From Dehalococcoidia bacterium (lineage in GTDB: Bacteria; Chloroflexota; Dehalococcoidia; UBA2979): a stretch of DNA of 22,076 nucleotides. Position 1 is the first letter of the stretch. Each line of letters starts with the position of its first letter. The notes under the pieces are model-generated. The model did no database searches. It was not told where the DNA came from and worked only from the letters and a program-made list of their open reading frames with translations. The position numbers and the translations under genes are program-made. Location of the stretch: NCBI GenBank assembly GCA_018700215.1, contig JABIST010000099.1, forward strand, positions 1 through 22,076. Direction: 5' to 3'. Shown one piece after another: positions 7,364-14,984 of the stretch.

Positions 7364-8173
7364 CTATGCGTCCAGCTCGTGCCGCGGCGCGTAGCCGGTC
7401 GGCCCGATCCCGCCGGCCAGCCCGGCACCGTCGATGATGAATTGCTCACCCGTCACGTACTGCGACGCGTCCGAGGCGAGATAGACCGCCAACGGCCCCA
7501 GTTCCCACCACTCGCCAAGCCGTCGAACGGGGATAAACCCCCCTCGGTTCTGGCGGAGATTTGCCTCCTCATCGTCCTTCGCTGGACCTTGGGAGACATA
7601 ACCCGGAACAATAACATTTGCACGAATGTTATGAGGCCAGAGAATTGTTGCCTCTGACTTCGTGAGTGAGATCACCCCACCCTTCGCAGTCGGGTAGGCG
7701 AAGCCACGGTTGCCGCGCAGCGCGGTGCCCGAGGCGACATTGATAATGACGCCACCCTCACCCCGCTCCACCATCACCTTCGAGGCAGCGCGACCGGAGT
7801 AGAAGGCACTCTTCAGGTTCAGCCCCAGCACCGCTTCGAACTCTTCGTCTTCGAACTCCCAAAACTCGTGATCGGAAGACACGCCACCACCAGCGTTGGC
7901 GATCATGATGTCCAGTTGGCCGTACTGCTCGATGCAGGCAGCGACCAGCGCGTCGATCTGTGCGGAGCTGGTCACGTCCGTTTGAACGGCGATCGCCTGG
8001 CCACCGTCTGACGTGATCTCCGAGACGGTCCCGTCGATCTGCTCCTGGGTACGCGCTGCGCAGACCACCTGCGCCCCAGCCTGCGCCAACGATTTCGCCA
8101 TCGCCTTGCCGAGCCCGCGCCCGGCGCCCGTCACAATCGCTGTTTTGCCCTGTAAACCCAGTGTTTCCAGCAC
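7364..8173 (-). CDS. SDR-family NAD(P)-dependent oxidoreductase, 269 aa
   Basis: Intact classical SDR. Cofactor motif TGAGRGLG; NAG motif in IMIANAGGG; catalytic Ser in INVASG and YPTAK with Tyr and Lys present; C-terminal YVTGEQFIIDGAG. Oxidises or reduces an alcohol/ketone using NAD(P). Two starts are possible. I chose GTG at 8173 (MLETLGLQGK) because AGGGGG lies five bases upstream and the protein then begins where SDRs normally begin. An ATG at 8194 would add seven residues but abuts a palindrome and has no ribosome site. First gene of the SDR-SDR-DAO operon, ten bases ahead of the next gene. Its middle (about 7540-7680) is AT-rich in codon choice compared with its neighbours. Confidence 0.92.
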   Translation of the reverse strand: MLETLGLQGKTAIVTGAGRGLGKAMAKSLAQAGAQVVCAARTQEQIDGTVSEITSDGGQAIAVQTDVTSSAQIDALVAACIEQYGQLDIMIANAGGGVSSDHEFWEFEDEEFEAVLGLNLKSAFYSGRAASKVMVERGEGGVIINVASGTALRGNRGFAYPTAKGGVISLTKSEATILWPHNIRANVIVPGYVSQGPAKDDEEANLRQNRGGFIPVRRLGEWWELGPLAVYLASDASQYVTGEQFIIDGAGLAGGIGPTGYAPRHELDA

Positions 8174-8194
8174 GTAAGCCCCCTGTTCATGCAT

Positions 8195-8215
8195 CTCAAC
8201 CGGCCAACGGTTGAG
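8195..8215. promoter_or_regulatory. Palindromic operator candidate upstream of the SDR operon
   Basis: Perfect 8-bp inverted repeat: CTCAACCG, a five-base centre, then CGGTTGAG. It ends directly at the upstream possible ATG (8194). With the -10 box at 8225-8230 it would lie across the first transcribed bases, a classic repressor position. The size and symmetry resemble TetR/GntR-type operators; as RNA it could also form a leader hairpin. Confidence 0.55.
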
Positions 8216-8224
8216 TGGAGCGCG

Positions 8225-8230
8225 AGTCTA
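8225..8230 (-). promoter_or_regulatory. Likely -10 box of the SDR-SDR-DAO operon
   Basis: TAGACT on the minus strand, about 10 bases before the palindrome at 8195-8215. No strong -35 at standard spacing. Confidence 0.4.
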
Positions 8231-8261
8231 CTCGTGACCGGGCAGCAGTGCCGGACAAGCA

Positions 8262-8287
8262 GAAGGGCGGCCAATTGGCCGCCCTTC
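8262..8287 (-). terminator. Terminator of the HU gene
   Basis: A 26-bp perfect palindrome with arms GAAGGGCGGCC and GGCCGCCCTTC around AATT, starting 25 bases past the HU stop. RNA from it would form an 11-bp GC-rich stem with a four-base loop. The downstream minus-strand sequence (TGCTTGTCC) has only a poor T-run, so termination may need help. It separates HU from the SDR operon. Confidence 0.7.
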
Positions 8288-8312
8288 CTATCTGCATCCG
8301 TGACCGGACGAG

Positions 8313-8606
8313 TTAGACCGAGACGCGGTCCTTCAGGCCCTTCGCGGCCTTGAACGCCGCTACCTTCTTCGCGCTGATCTGGATCGTCGCTCCGGTTGCC
8401 GGGTTGCGGCCCTCGCGAGCGCCGCGCTTCCTGGTCTCGAACTTACCGAAACCGGCGATTGAGACTTCGCGGTCGGCGTCGAGCTCGACAGCGATGATCC
8501 CCTTCCCGGAGTCAGTGCTGAAGATCGCCTCAACGATCTCAATTGCCTTTGCCCGGCTAATGTCAGTCTGACCTGCCAGCTTCTCGGCCATCTCAGTCTT
8601 GTTCAT
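8313..8606 (-). CDS. HU-family DNA-binding protein, 97 aa
   Basis: Histone-like dimeric nucleoid protein that bends DNA. It opens with MNKTEMAEKLAGQTDIS, has the core IAGFGKFETRKR (50-61), the beta-arm GRNPATGATIQISA (66-79) that grips the minor groove, and the C-terminal helix with KVAAFKAAKGLKD. Every part of the family is present, with a slightly long connection between helix two and the sheet (STDSGKGIIAVEL). The ATG at 8606 has GAGGAG seven bases upstream. The gene is monocistronic, bounded by a terminator palindrome and a divergent 192-bp promoter region shared with glcD. Its leader can form a hairpin (8628-8647). HU is usually expressed strongly and with growth phase, and its dedicated leader and terminator fit that. 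Confidence 0.96.
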   Translation of the reverse strand: MNKTEMAEKLAGQTDISRAKAIEIVEAIFSTDSGKGIIAVELDADREVSIAGFGKFETRKRGAREGRNPATGATIQISAKKVAAFKAAKGLKDRVSV

Positions 8607-8627
8607 CGAATGCTCCTCAGCTATCTC

Positions 8628-8647
8628 GGGACCCCCGCCGTGGTCCC
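8628..8647 (-). promoter_or_regulatory. Leader hairpin of the HU mRNA
   Basis: Arms GGGACC and GGTCCC around eight bases, about ten bases upstream of the HU Shine-Dalgarno on the minus strand. It could protect the 5' end or modulate translation. Function not established. Confidence 0.4.
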
Positions 8648-8665
8648 AATACGCCCGTTCTGTGG

Positions 8666-8702
8666 GCTGGATTCCAAATAACGGTAGCCGATTCCATCCA
8701 GC
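8666..8702. promoter_or_regulatory. Inverted repeat in the HU/glcD divergent region
   Basis: Arms GCTGGAT (8666-8672) and ATCCAGC (8696-8702), 7 bp, perfect, with 23 bases between. The direct repeat GATTCCA (8670-8676 and 8690-8696) is nested inside at a 20-bp step, close to two helical turns. This is a layout for a dimeric regulator binding two sites. Confidence 0.35.
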
Positions 8703-8721
8703 AAGTCGATGGGGATCAGCG

Positions 8722-8738
8722 AAAAAGCTGAGCTTTTT
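8722..8738. repeat. AT-rich 17-bp palindrome upstream of glcD
   Basis: AAAAAGCT, a central G, and AGCTTTTT: perfect arms of eight. It stands out in GC-rich surroundings, 45 bp before the glcD -10 box. It could be a regulator or bending-protein site; as a terminator it would be weak and has no upstream gene on the plus strand. Confidence 0.45.
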
Positions 8739-8783
8739 ATCAGAAGCGTTCCGAACACCGATCGAGCCCTACTGGCCCAGTGC

Positions 8784-8789
8784 TACACT
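8784..8789 (+). promoter_or_regulatory. -10 box TACACT, probable leaderless glcD promoter
   Basis: TACACT lies nine bases before the ATG at 8799, and the intervening bases lack a Shine-Dalgarno. Transcription would begin at or within a few bases of the ATG. Confidence 0.5.
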
Positions 8790-8798
8790 TCGCCCAGC

Positions 8799-10253
8799 AT
8801 GTCGAGCACTGAGATATCGCCCCTGGTCCGCGACCTGCAGGCCGCCCTTGGCGCGGACCGCGTGCTCCATGCACCCGAAGATCTCCTCGCATACGAGTAC
8901 GACGCGAGCATCGAGCACGCCGTCCCAGATGCCGTTGTGCTCCCGATCAACACCGAGCAGGTTGCAGCGGCGGCCCGCATCGCCGATCAGTACGGCGTCG
9001 CGGTCGTGCCCCGAGGATCGGGCACCGGCTTCGCTGGTGGGGCGCTCGCGGTGCAGGGCGGTGTACTTGTCGTACTGACCGCGATGAACCAGATCCGCGA
9101 GATCGATGTGGACAACCGCATCGCCGTCGTTGAACCCGGCCTGATCAACCTTCAGCTCCAGGATGCGCTGGCACCGCACGGCCTCGTCTACGCACCGGAC
9201 CCATCGTCGCAACGCATCTGCACCATCGGCGGCAACGTGGGCACCAACTCTGGGGGCCCGCACACGCTCGCCCACGGCTCCACCGTCAACCACATCCTCG
9301 GCATGGAGATCGTCCTCCCCGGCGGCCGCGTCACCTGGCTCGGTGGCCGCCAGGTCGACTCGCCAGGCGTGGACCTCCGAGGCGTCTTCGTTGGCTCCGA
9401 GGGCACGCTCGGGATCGTCACCGCCATCTGCGTCCGCCTCGTCCGCAAGAACGAGGCAATCCGCACCATGCTTGCCGTCTTTGACACGATCGATGACGCA
9501 TCCGAAGCCGTCTCCGAGGTGATTCGTCGCCGCGTCGTCCCCATGGCGATGGAGATGCTTGATCAGGAGACGATCCGCGTCGTCGAGCCACGCGTCCACG
9601 CCGGCTATCCGTTGGACGCGGGCGCCGTCCTGCTGATCGAAGTCGAAGGCACCGCCGAGACCGTCGCTCACGATGCCGAGGTGGTCGTCGCGGCTTGCAA
9701 GTCCCAACGAGCGCGCGAGGTACGCATCGCCGAGGAAGAATCAGAGCGCGAGGCCCTCTGGGAGGGCCGCAAGTCCGCCATCGGCGCCCTCGGCAGCACC
9801 AGTCCTGCGATCTATTTGCTCGATGGCGTCGTGCCACGGACGCGGCTGCCCGAAGTGCTGCGGCAGGTACTGGAGCGCAGCGCCGCGGCTGGCTTCCGCT
9901 GCGCCAACATGTTCCACGCCGGTGACGGCAACCTGCACCCCACCGTGCTGTTCGACCCGCAAGAAGAAGGGGCCACCGAGCGAGTGCTGGAGCTGGGTGG
10001 CGAGATCATGCAGCTCTGCGTCGAAGCCGGCGGTTCGATCACCGGCGAGCACGGCGTCGGCCTGGAGAAACGCTCCTACATGAGCTGGGTCTTCAGCGAC
10101 GCTGACCTCGAAGCAATGGATCGCGTCCGCATCGCCTTCGATCCGGTTGGCCTGTTCAACCCCTGTAAAGTTCTCCCCACAGGCCACGGCTGCGCTCAGG
10201 GCCACTTCCAGCAGATCGAACCCCACCTCCAGACCCCCGGCGTCTATGTCTAA
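8799..10253 (+). CDS. glcD: Glycolate oxidase subunit GlcD-like FAD-linked oxidase, 484 aa
   Basis: Catalytic FAD subunit of a membrane-associated 2-hydroxyacid (glycolate or D-lactate) dehydrogenase. PCMH-type FAD domain: VLPINTEQVAAAARIA (48-63), the pyrophosphate loop PRGSGTGFAGGAL (71-83), and GGNVGTNSGGPHTLAHG (144-160). The C-terminal oxidase domain has HAGDGNLHP (373-381), with metal/substrate histidines, and GSITGEHGVGLEK (412-424). Length matches GlcD (about 480-500). The ATG at 8799 is chosen because homology starts there and a -10 box lies just upstream; the longer reading frame would begin ahead of the promoter. Its stop overlaps the glcE start by eight bases, so subunits are translationally coupled. 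Could instead be a lactate dehydrogenase subunit; sequence alone does not separate these. Confidence 0.92.
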   Translation: MSSTEISPLVRDLQAALGADRVLHAPEDLLAYEYDASIEHAVPDAVVLPINTEQVAAAARIADQYGVAVVPRGSGTGFAGGALAVQGGVLVVLTAMNQIREIDVDNRIAVVEPGLINLQLQDALAPHGLVYAPDPSSQRICTIGGNVGTNSGGPHTLAHGSTVNHILGMEIVLPGGRVTWLGGRQVDSPGVDLRGVFVGSEGTLGIVTAICVRLVRKNEAIRTMLAVFDTIDDASEAVSEVIRRRVVPMAMEMLDQETIRVVEPRVHAGYPLDAGAVLLIEVEGTAETVAHDAEVVVAACKSQRAREVRIAEEESEREALWEGRKSAIGALGSTSPAIYLLDGVVPRTRLPEVLRQVLERSAAAGFRCANMFHAGDGNLHPTVLFDPQEEGATERVLELGGEIMQLCVEAGGSITGEHGVGLEKRSYMSWVFSDADLEAMDRVRIAFDPVGLFNPCKVLPTGHGCAQGHFQQIEPHLQTPGVYV

Positions 10254-11532
10254 CCCAACCGAAACTCCCGCCGAGGTGTCAGTCGACATCGAAGGGCTGC
10301 GCGCGGCCCTCCCGCCCGGCACCGAGGTCGCTGCCGCACCGTTCGATGTCGATGGCGCCCGCCCGACACTCGCCGCCCGCCCAACCACACCGGAACAAGT
10401 CGCGATGATCCTGCGCACCGCCTCGGAACGCGGCGTCGCTGTTGTGCCGCAGGGTGGCCGCACCGCGCTTTCGCTTGGCCGCCCGCTCAGCCGCTACGAA
10501 CTGGCGCTCGATACCTCTGGCCTGAACGCCGTGATCGAGTACGCACCAGACGATCTCACGATCACCGTGCAGGCCGGTCTCACGCTCCGCTCACTACAGG
10601 CGGTGCTCGGCGAGTACGGACAGTACCTCTCAGTCGATCCCCCACCCGATGATCGAGTCACCGTCGGCGGGCTGCTCGCCACTGCTCGCTCTGGCGCCTG
10701 GCGCGGTCACCTCCCGGCGGCACGTGACCTCGTGCTGGGCGCGACCGTCGCGATGGCTGACGGAGCGCTCGCCACCAGCGGCGGACGTGTGGTGAAGAAC
10801 GTCAGCGGCTTCGATATGCACCGCCTGCACACCGGCGCGCTCGGCGCCCTCGGCGTGATCGTCACCGCCTCGTTCAAAGTCGCGCCTCAGCCAGCCAGTC
10901 ACCGCAGCATGCTCCTCGCCTGCTCGTCGACTACCGATGCGGGTACCCTCGCTCGCGCCCTCTGGGACCTGAACCTCGCCGTCCGCGCCATCACCATCCT
11001 TGGCCCACGGGCCGCCGAGGCGATCGAACTCGCCGCACAGCCCGCCATCCTCGTCGAATTCGCCGGCGTCGAGGCAGCGACAACCCGCTCCGTCGATCGC
11101 GCCACCGCACTCGCGCGCGAGTCCGGCGCGCGAGCTGATGCCGCCGACGATTCCTTCTGGACGAAGCTGCGCTCACTCGGCGGCGAGTCACCCGAGGCGC
11201 CCGATGCGGTCGTCGCACGCGCCGGCGTTCCCACCACCTCGGTCGCCGCGCTCGTCGAGCAGGCTGAGTCGCAAGGCTTCGCCGCCTGGGGGCACGTCGC
11301 CGCCGGTGCCGTCTGGATGCGATCGACCGAGGCTGCTGCACCGCAGATCACCGCCCTCCGCACCAGCGCCGAGGCGGTGCAGGGCTTCCTCCAGATCGAG
11401 AGCGCGCCGCGCGGCCTCCGCGAGCAGCTCGATCCCTTCGGCGAGACCGAGCGCGAGCTGGTTCGCTCACTGAAAGCACGCTTCGACGCGACCGGCACCA
11501 TCAATCCGGGCCGCTGGATGGTTGGGGTCTAA
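10246..11532 (+). CDS. glcE: Glycolate oxidase subunit GlcE-like FAD-binding protein, 428 aa
   Basis: Second FAD-binding subunit of the GlcDEF-type complex. It keeps the PCMH FAD fold: ARPTTPEQVAMIL (44-56), VPQGGRTALSLGRPL (67-81), VTVGGLLATARSGAWRG (138-154) and GRVVKNVSGFDMHRLHTGALGA starting near 180. The C-terminus ends KARFDATGTINPGRW, the usual tail of this family. It lacks the HAGDGN and GEHGVG motifs of GlcD, as GlcE subunits do. ATG at 10246 sits inside the end of glcD (8-bp overlap); the next gene follows after three bases. At about 428 residues it is longer than E. coli GlcE (350), the extra length lying in the C-terminal half. Confidence 0.9.
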   Translation: MSNPTETPAEVSVDIEGLRAALPPGTEVAAAPFDVDGARPTLAARPTTPEQVAMILRTASERGVAVVPQGGRTALSLGRPLSRYELALDTSGLNAVIEYAPDDLTITVQAGLTLRSLQAVLGEYGQYLSVDPPPDDRVTVGGLLATARSGAWRGHLPAARDLVLGATVAMADGALATSGGRVVKNVSGFDMHRLHTGALGALGVIVTASFKVAPQPASHRSMLLACSSTTDAGTLARALWDLNLAVRAITILGPRAAEAIELAAQPAILVEFAGVEAATTRSVDRATALARESGARADAADDSFWTKLRSLGGESPEAPDAVVARAGVPTTSVAALVEQAESQGFAAWGHVAAGAVWMRSTEAAAPQITALRTSAEAVQGFLQIESAPRGLREQLDPFGETERELVRSLKARFDATGTINPGRWMVGV

Positions 11533-11535
11533 TCG

Positions 11536-12843
11536 GTGGCTGACACCCTGAGTTTCGTCGGACCCGATATCCCCTCCGCCGAGGATCTGCGCAACTGCAT
11601 CCACTGCGGCTTCTGCCTGCCGGCCTGCCCCACCTACATCGCTACCGGGCATGAACTGGAGTCGCCGCGTGGCCGCCTGCACCTGATCGAGGCGGTACGC
11701 ACCGGTCGGGTGGAGGCCAGCAGCCAGCTACTGGGCCACCTCGATCTCTGTCTGCAATGCCGCGCCTGCGAGACGGCCTGCCCGTCCGCCGTTCCCTACG
11801 GCCGGATCATGGAAGACGCACGCGCCTCGATCATGGCAAACCCCGCGCGCAGCCAGCCGAAGAGCTGGTGGCTGCGCGGTTTCGTCCTCCGCAACGTGAT
11901 CGCCCGCCCCCGAGTACTCCGCGTCGCCCTCTTCCCGGCGCGCCTCTACTCGCGCAGCGGCCTCCAGCGCCTCGTGCGCGGCAAGCTCGCCTCCCGCCTA
12001 CCGAGCCGCCTCGCCCGCCTCGAATCGCTCGCACCAGATCTGCGCCGCTCGCCCTATCGGCAGCGAGGTTCGCTCACCACTCCAGTCGCTCCGAAGGCGC
12101 GCGTCGCCCTGCTCGGCGGCTGTGTGCACGGCGAGTTCTTTCCGCAGACCCACGAGGCGACCGTCCGTGTGCTCGATGCGCTCGACTGCGAAGTGGTAGC
12201 CCCGCCCGATCAGGGCTGCTGTGGCGCGCTCCACCAACACGCCGGTGACGCCTCGGCCGGCCGCGACCTCGCCAGGCGCAACATCGAGGCGTTCAAGCGC
12301 GCCGGCGTTGATGCTGTCATCGTCAACGCCGCGGGCTGTGGCGCCGCAATGAAGGAGTACGACCACCTCCTCCGCGACGACCCGGTCTGGGCGAAGCGCG
12401 CCGAGCAGTTTTCCGCGCAGGTGAAAGACGTCCTCGAGTACGTCGCCGATCGGATCGACGAACCCTCGCTGCGCTCGCGGTTGGGAGCCGTCGATCTGGA
12501 CGTCACGCTGCAGGACTCGTGCCACCTCGCCCACGCACAGGGCGTGCGCGATGCTCCTCGAACGATCCTTGGCGCGATCCCCGGGTTGCGGCTCAGCGAG
12601 ATGACCACGCCTGACCGCTGCTGCGGTTCAGCCGGCCTCTATTCGGCGGTCCAGCCGGAGATGTCGGCACGCGTGCTCGAAGCAAAAATGGACGACGTCG
12701 TCGGTACCGGCGCCGCCGTGATCTGCACGGCGAACCCCGGCTGCACCCTCCAACTGCAAGCGGGCGTCCGGCGGCGTGGCGTCGATGCAGAGGTGCAGCA
12801 CGTCATCGAAATATTGAGTCAATCCCTCAACGAATCGGCATAG
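11536..12843 (+). CDS. glcF: Glycolate oxidase iron-sulfur subunit GlcF-like, 435 aa
   Basis: Electron-transfer subunit linking the flavoprotein to the quinone pool. Two 4Fe-4S ferredoxin motifs are intact: Cys21, 24, 27, 31 (CIHCGFCLPACP) and Cys72, 75, 78, 82 (CLQCRACETACP). Two CCG (DUF3390/HdrB-type) domains follow, with GCVHGEFFPQTHEA and QGCCGALHQHAG (227-238), then DSCHLAHAQGV and DRCCGSAGLYS (360-370). Length and domain order are those of GlcF. The start is GTG at 11536, three bases after the glcE stop. All cluster ligands are present, so the complex should be functional. A 185-bp gap separates it from the transporter genes, and no clear terminator is visible there. Confidence 0.94.
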   Translation: MADTLSFVGPDIPSAEDLRNCIHCGFCLPACPTYIATGHELESPRGRLHLIEAVRTGRVEASSQLLGHLDLCLQCRACETACPSAVPYGRIMEDARASIMANPARSQPKSWWLRGFVLRNVIARPRVLRVALFPARLYSRSGLQRLVRGKLASRLPSRLARLESLAPDLRRSPYRQRGSLTTPVAPKARVALLGGCVHGEFFPQTHEATVRVLDALDCEVVAPPDQGCCGALHQHAGDASAGRDLARRNIEAFKRAGVDAVIVNAAGCGAAMKEYDHLLRDDPVWAKRAEQFSAQVKDVLEYVADRIDEPSLRSRLGAVDLDVTLQDSCHLAHAQGVRDAPRTILGAIPGLRLSEMTTPDRCCGSAGLYSAVQPEMSARVLEAKMDDVVGTGAAVICTANPGCTLQLQAGVRRRGVDAEVQHVIEILSQSLNESA

Positions 12844-12968
12844 CCGCAAGCTGATTTGCCCCGTCCTAACAGGGTTTCCATCACTAGTTCCATGTTGCCA
12901 CCTGTCTTGAGACTGCAGGGCGACCGCATACGGATTGTATGTGGCACTACCCATCCTCTCTTCGTGTG

Positions 12969-12977
12969 TGCTATACC
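12969..12977 (+). promoter_or_regulatory. Extended -10 promoter of the solute-binding protein gene
   Basis: TGCTATACC, an extended -10 (TG, one base, then TATACC), about 51 bases before the ATG at 13029. No good -35, consistent with extended -10 use. A small inverted repeat (CATAC, five bases, GTATG; 12927-12941) lies 30 bp upstream. The rest of 12844-13028 is relatively AT-rich and otherwise featureless to me. Confidence 0.45.
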
Positions 12978-13028
12978 GTGGCATCTCCGAGGCCTACTGC
13001 CCGGAGCCAGAGGGGCTTGGAGGCGCAA

Positions 13029-14903
13029 ATGTCAGAACTGAATTACTGGACTCGACAACGTGTATCGCGTCGCTCGATGCTGCGTGGCGCAGCGGTCGGC
13101 TCAGCCGGCCTCGCCGGCGCGGCACTGATCGGCTGCGGCAGCAGCGACGATGGCGACGCCACCGCCGCACCGACGACCGCAGCGACCGCCGCTGGCACTG
13201 CAGCGGCCGCAACCGCCGCTGCAACTGAAGAGGCGATGTCTGGCCCCGTTCGCGGTGGCGTCCGTAGCGCGGTCTCCGCAAACGTCTACGACTCTGCCGA
13301 TGGCCATCAGGCTGTCGCCAGCCCGGCGGTCGGCGTGCTCAACCGAGCGGAGTCGAAGATCCTCCGCTTCTCGAACCCGAACACTGGCGAACTCGTCGGT
13401 GACCTGGCCGAGAGCTGGGAGCTAGCAAGCCCGACCGAGATCATCCTCAACATCCGCGATGGCGTGAAGTGGCACGACGCCGGTCCGGCCGCGAGTCACC
13501 CGGCAGCCAAGCCGGGTGCAGACCTCACCACCGAGGACGTCGCCTGGAACATCCAGCGTCAGAAGGACGGCCTCTACGCCGATGGCGAAACCGAAGGTTC
13601 CTTCGGCCGCAAGGCCTTCTGGGGCAAGATCGCGAACATGGAAGTCAGCGACCGCAGCATCAAGCTCACCTTGAGCGCGCCTGACGCCACCTTCATTCAA
13701 GGTCTGGCCAACGAGTTCAACACCATCTCCCAGCCCGGCCTGACCGAGGCGATCGAGACCGAGTTCTCGGACATCTCCGCAGACAAGGTGCTTGGCACCG
13801 GCCCCTACATCCTCACGGAGTGGCGCCCCGGCGAGCGCATCTCGGGCGTTCGCAACCCCGCCTACTACGACGCAGAGCGCCCGCTGATGGATGCCTTTGT
13901 CTGGGGCCAGGCGTTCGAGGATCCAACTGCCTACCGCATCGGCTGGGAGCAGAAGCAAGTTGACAGCTTCACGGACCCGGACCCGGCGACCACCCAGGCG
14001 ATCCAGGAAGCGAACGCGGATGAATCGTTCCTGAAGTTTGCCGGTGTCGCCAACACCGTGGCGGCCTACACCAACCCGCTTCGCGCTCCATTCAACGACC
14101 CCCGCGCAGTCAGGGCGGTAGACCTCGCACTGAACCGTCGCCAGCTCATTCAGCAACTCCACAACGGCCTCGGCAAGGTCAGCGGCCCGGTCGCCTGGCT
14201 GCAAGAGGGCTGGGCGCTCACGCAGGAGCAGCTTGAGACCACCCCCGGCTACCGCTCTGACGGCTCCGGCCGCGAGGCAGATGTCGCCGAGGCCAACAAG
14301 CTTTGGCAGGCCGCCGGCGGTGCTGACGCTGGTCAGATCGACTGGGTCGTAGCTGAGACCTGGGCGTCCCGCTCGTCCTGGACGATTACCCCAGAGTTGA
14401 TTGCCAAGATCTTCAACGACGCCTTCGGTACGGGGCAGTTCCGAGGTGTCACCAAGTCCTACGGCGAGATCATCCCAAGCTGGTTCGCCAAGGACTTCGA
14501 CGCCTTCTTCGCCTGGATCCCGAACATCGAGATCCCGGACGCTCGCGCAGACATGGTCGGCGCCTTCGGCACCGGCTCCCCGACGAACATCTGGGGCGTC
14601 AGCGACCCGGCGAACATCGACGAGCCGCTCGAGCGCGCTATCCAGTCGCTCGACTACGAAGAGGCGTTCGAGATTGTGAAGGGCGTTCAGGAGTTCGTGC
14701 TGGAGAACGGTCAGTTCGGGCGTCACATCGCCTACAACTACGTCGCCCCCACGCTCTACTGGAACTACGTCAAGCCCACTGGCCCGAACGCGGACGAGGG
14801 CTGGAACTTCCTCGCCAACAGCCTTTCGGCTGTCGACGAGTGGCTCGACTCGAACGACCCGTCCTACGACGGTCGCAAGGAGCCGACGCCGACGCCCGCA
14901 TAA
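13029..14903 (+). CDS. ABC transporter substrate-binding lipoprotein, family 5 (oligopeptide type), 624 aa
   Basis: Extracytoplasmic binding protein of the peptide/opine/nickel class. The N-terminus has a twin-arginine signal (SRRSMLRG, Arg14-15), a hydrophobic stretch and the lipobox LIGC, giving lipid anchoring at Cys36. An Ala/Thr linker (about 40-75) tethers the domain. Family 5 features: VGDLAESWELASPTEIILNI, the DLTTEDVAWNIQRQKDG region, and KVLGTGPYILTEWRPGE. Start at 13029 is set by GGAGG five bases upstream; the longer frame would enter the promoter. At 624 residues it is longer than DppA (about 535) but normal for Chloroflexota relatives. Two permeases follow; no ATPases are in the window. 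The ligand is not readable. Proximity to glcDEF hints at an organic-acid-related or peptide substrate, weakly. Confidence 0.92.
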   Translation: MSELNYWTRQRVSRRSMLRGAAVGSAGLAGAALIGCGSSDDGDATAAPTTAATAAGTAAAATAAATEEAMSGPVRGGVRSAVSANVYDSADGHQAVASPAVGVLNRAESKILRFSNPNTGELVGDLAESWELASPTEIILNIRDGVKWHDAGPAASHPAAKPGADLTTEDVAWNIQRQKDGLYADGETEGSFGRKAFWGKIANMEVSDRSIKLTLSAPDATFIQGLANEFNTISQPGLTEAIETEFSDISADKVLGTGPYILTEWRPGERISGVRNPAYYDAERPLMDAFVWGQAFEDPTAYRIGWEQKQVDSFTDPDPATTQAIQEANADESFLKFAGVANTVAAYTNPLRAPFNDPRAVRAVDLALNRRQLIQQLHNGLGKVSGPVAWLQEGWALTQEQLETTPGYRSDGSGREADVAEANKLWQAAGGADAGQIDWVVAETWASRSSWTITPELIAKIFNDAFGTGQFRGVTKSYGEIIPSWFAKDFDAFFAWIPNIEIPDARADMVGAFGTGSPTNIWGVSDPANIDEPLERAIQSLDYEEAFEIVKGVQEFVLENGQFGRHIAYNYVAPTLYWNYVKPTGPNADEGWNFLANSLSAVDEWLDSNDPSYDGRKEPTPTPA

Positions 14904-14927
14904 GGCAGAGGCATCGCAGATACATCT

Positions 14928-14967
14928 CAGTGTGGTCGCGCTACGGCGCGGCCACACTGTTCGTTTC
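14928..14967 (+). terminator. Intercistronic hairpin (terminator/attenuator) between binding protein and permease genes
   Basis: A 13-bp stem with a single T-G wobble: left arm 14928-14940, right arm 14947-14959, loop CTACGG, followed by TTCGTTTC. It starts 25 bases after the binding-protein stop and ends shortly before the permease Shine-Dalgarno. Such hairpins let the binding protein be made in excess over the permeases by partial termination or 3'-end protection. Confidence 0.65.
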
Positions 14968-14984
14968 ACCGCTGAGGGACATGT

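Noticed and set aside
8709..8798. 30-residue N-terminal extension of GlcD
   Set aside because: It includes the AT-rich palindrome and the -10 box, is not GlcD-like, and the family N-terminus begins at 8799.
12841..12880. Rho-independent terminator after glcF
   Set aside because: Only a three-base CCC/GGG pairing followed by TTT is visible; too weak to call.
12939..13028. 30-residue extension of the binding lipoprotein
   Set aside because: It would put extra residues before the Tat/lipoprotein signal and cover the promoter; GGAGG marks the ATG at 13029.
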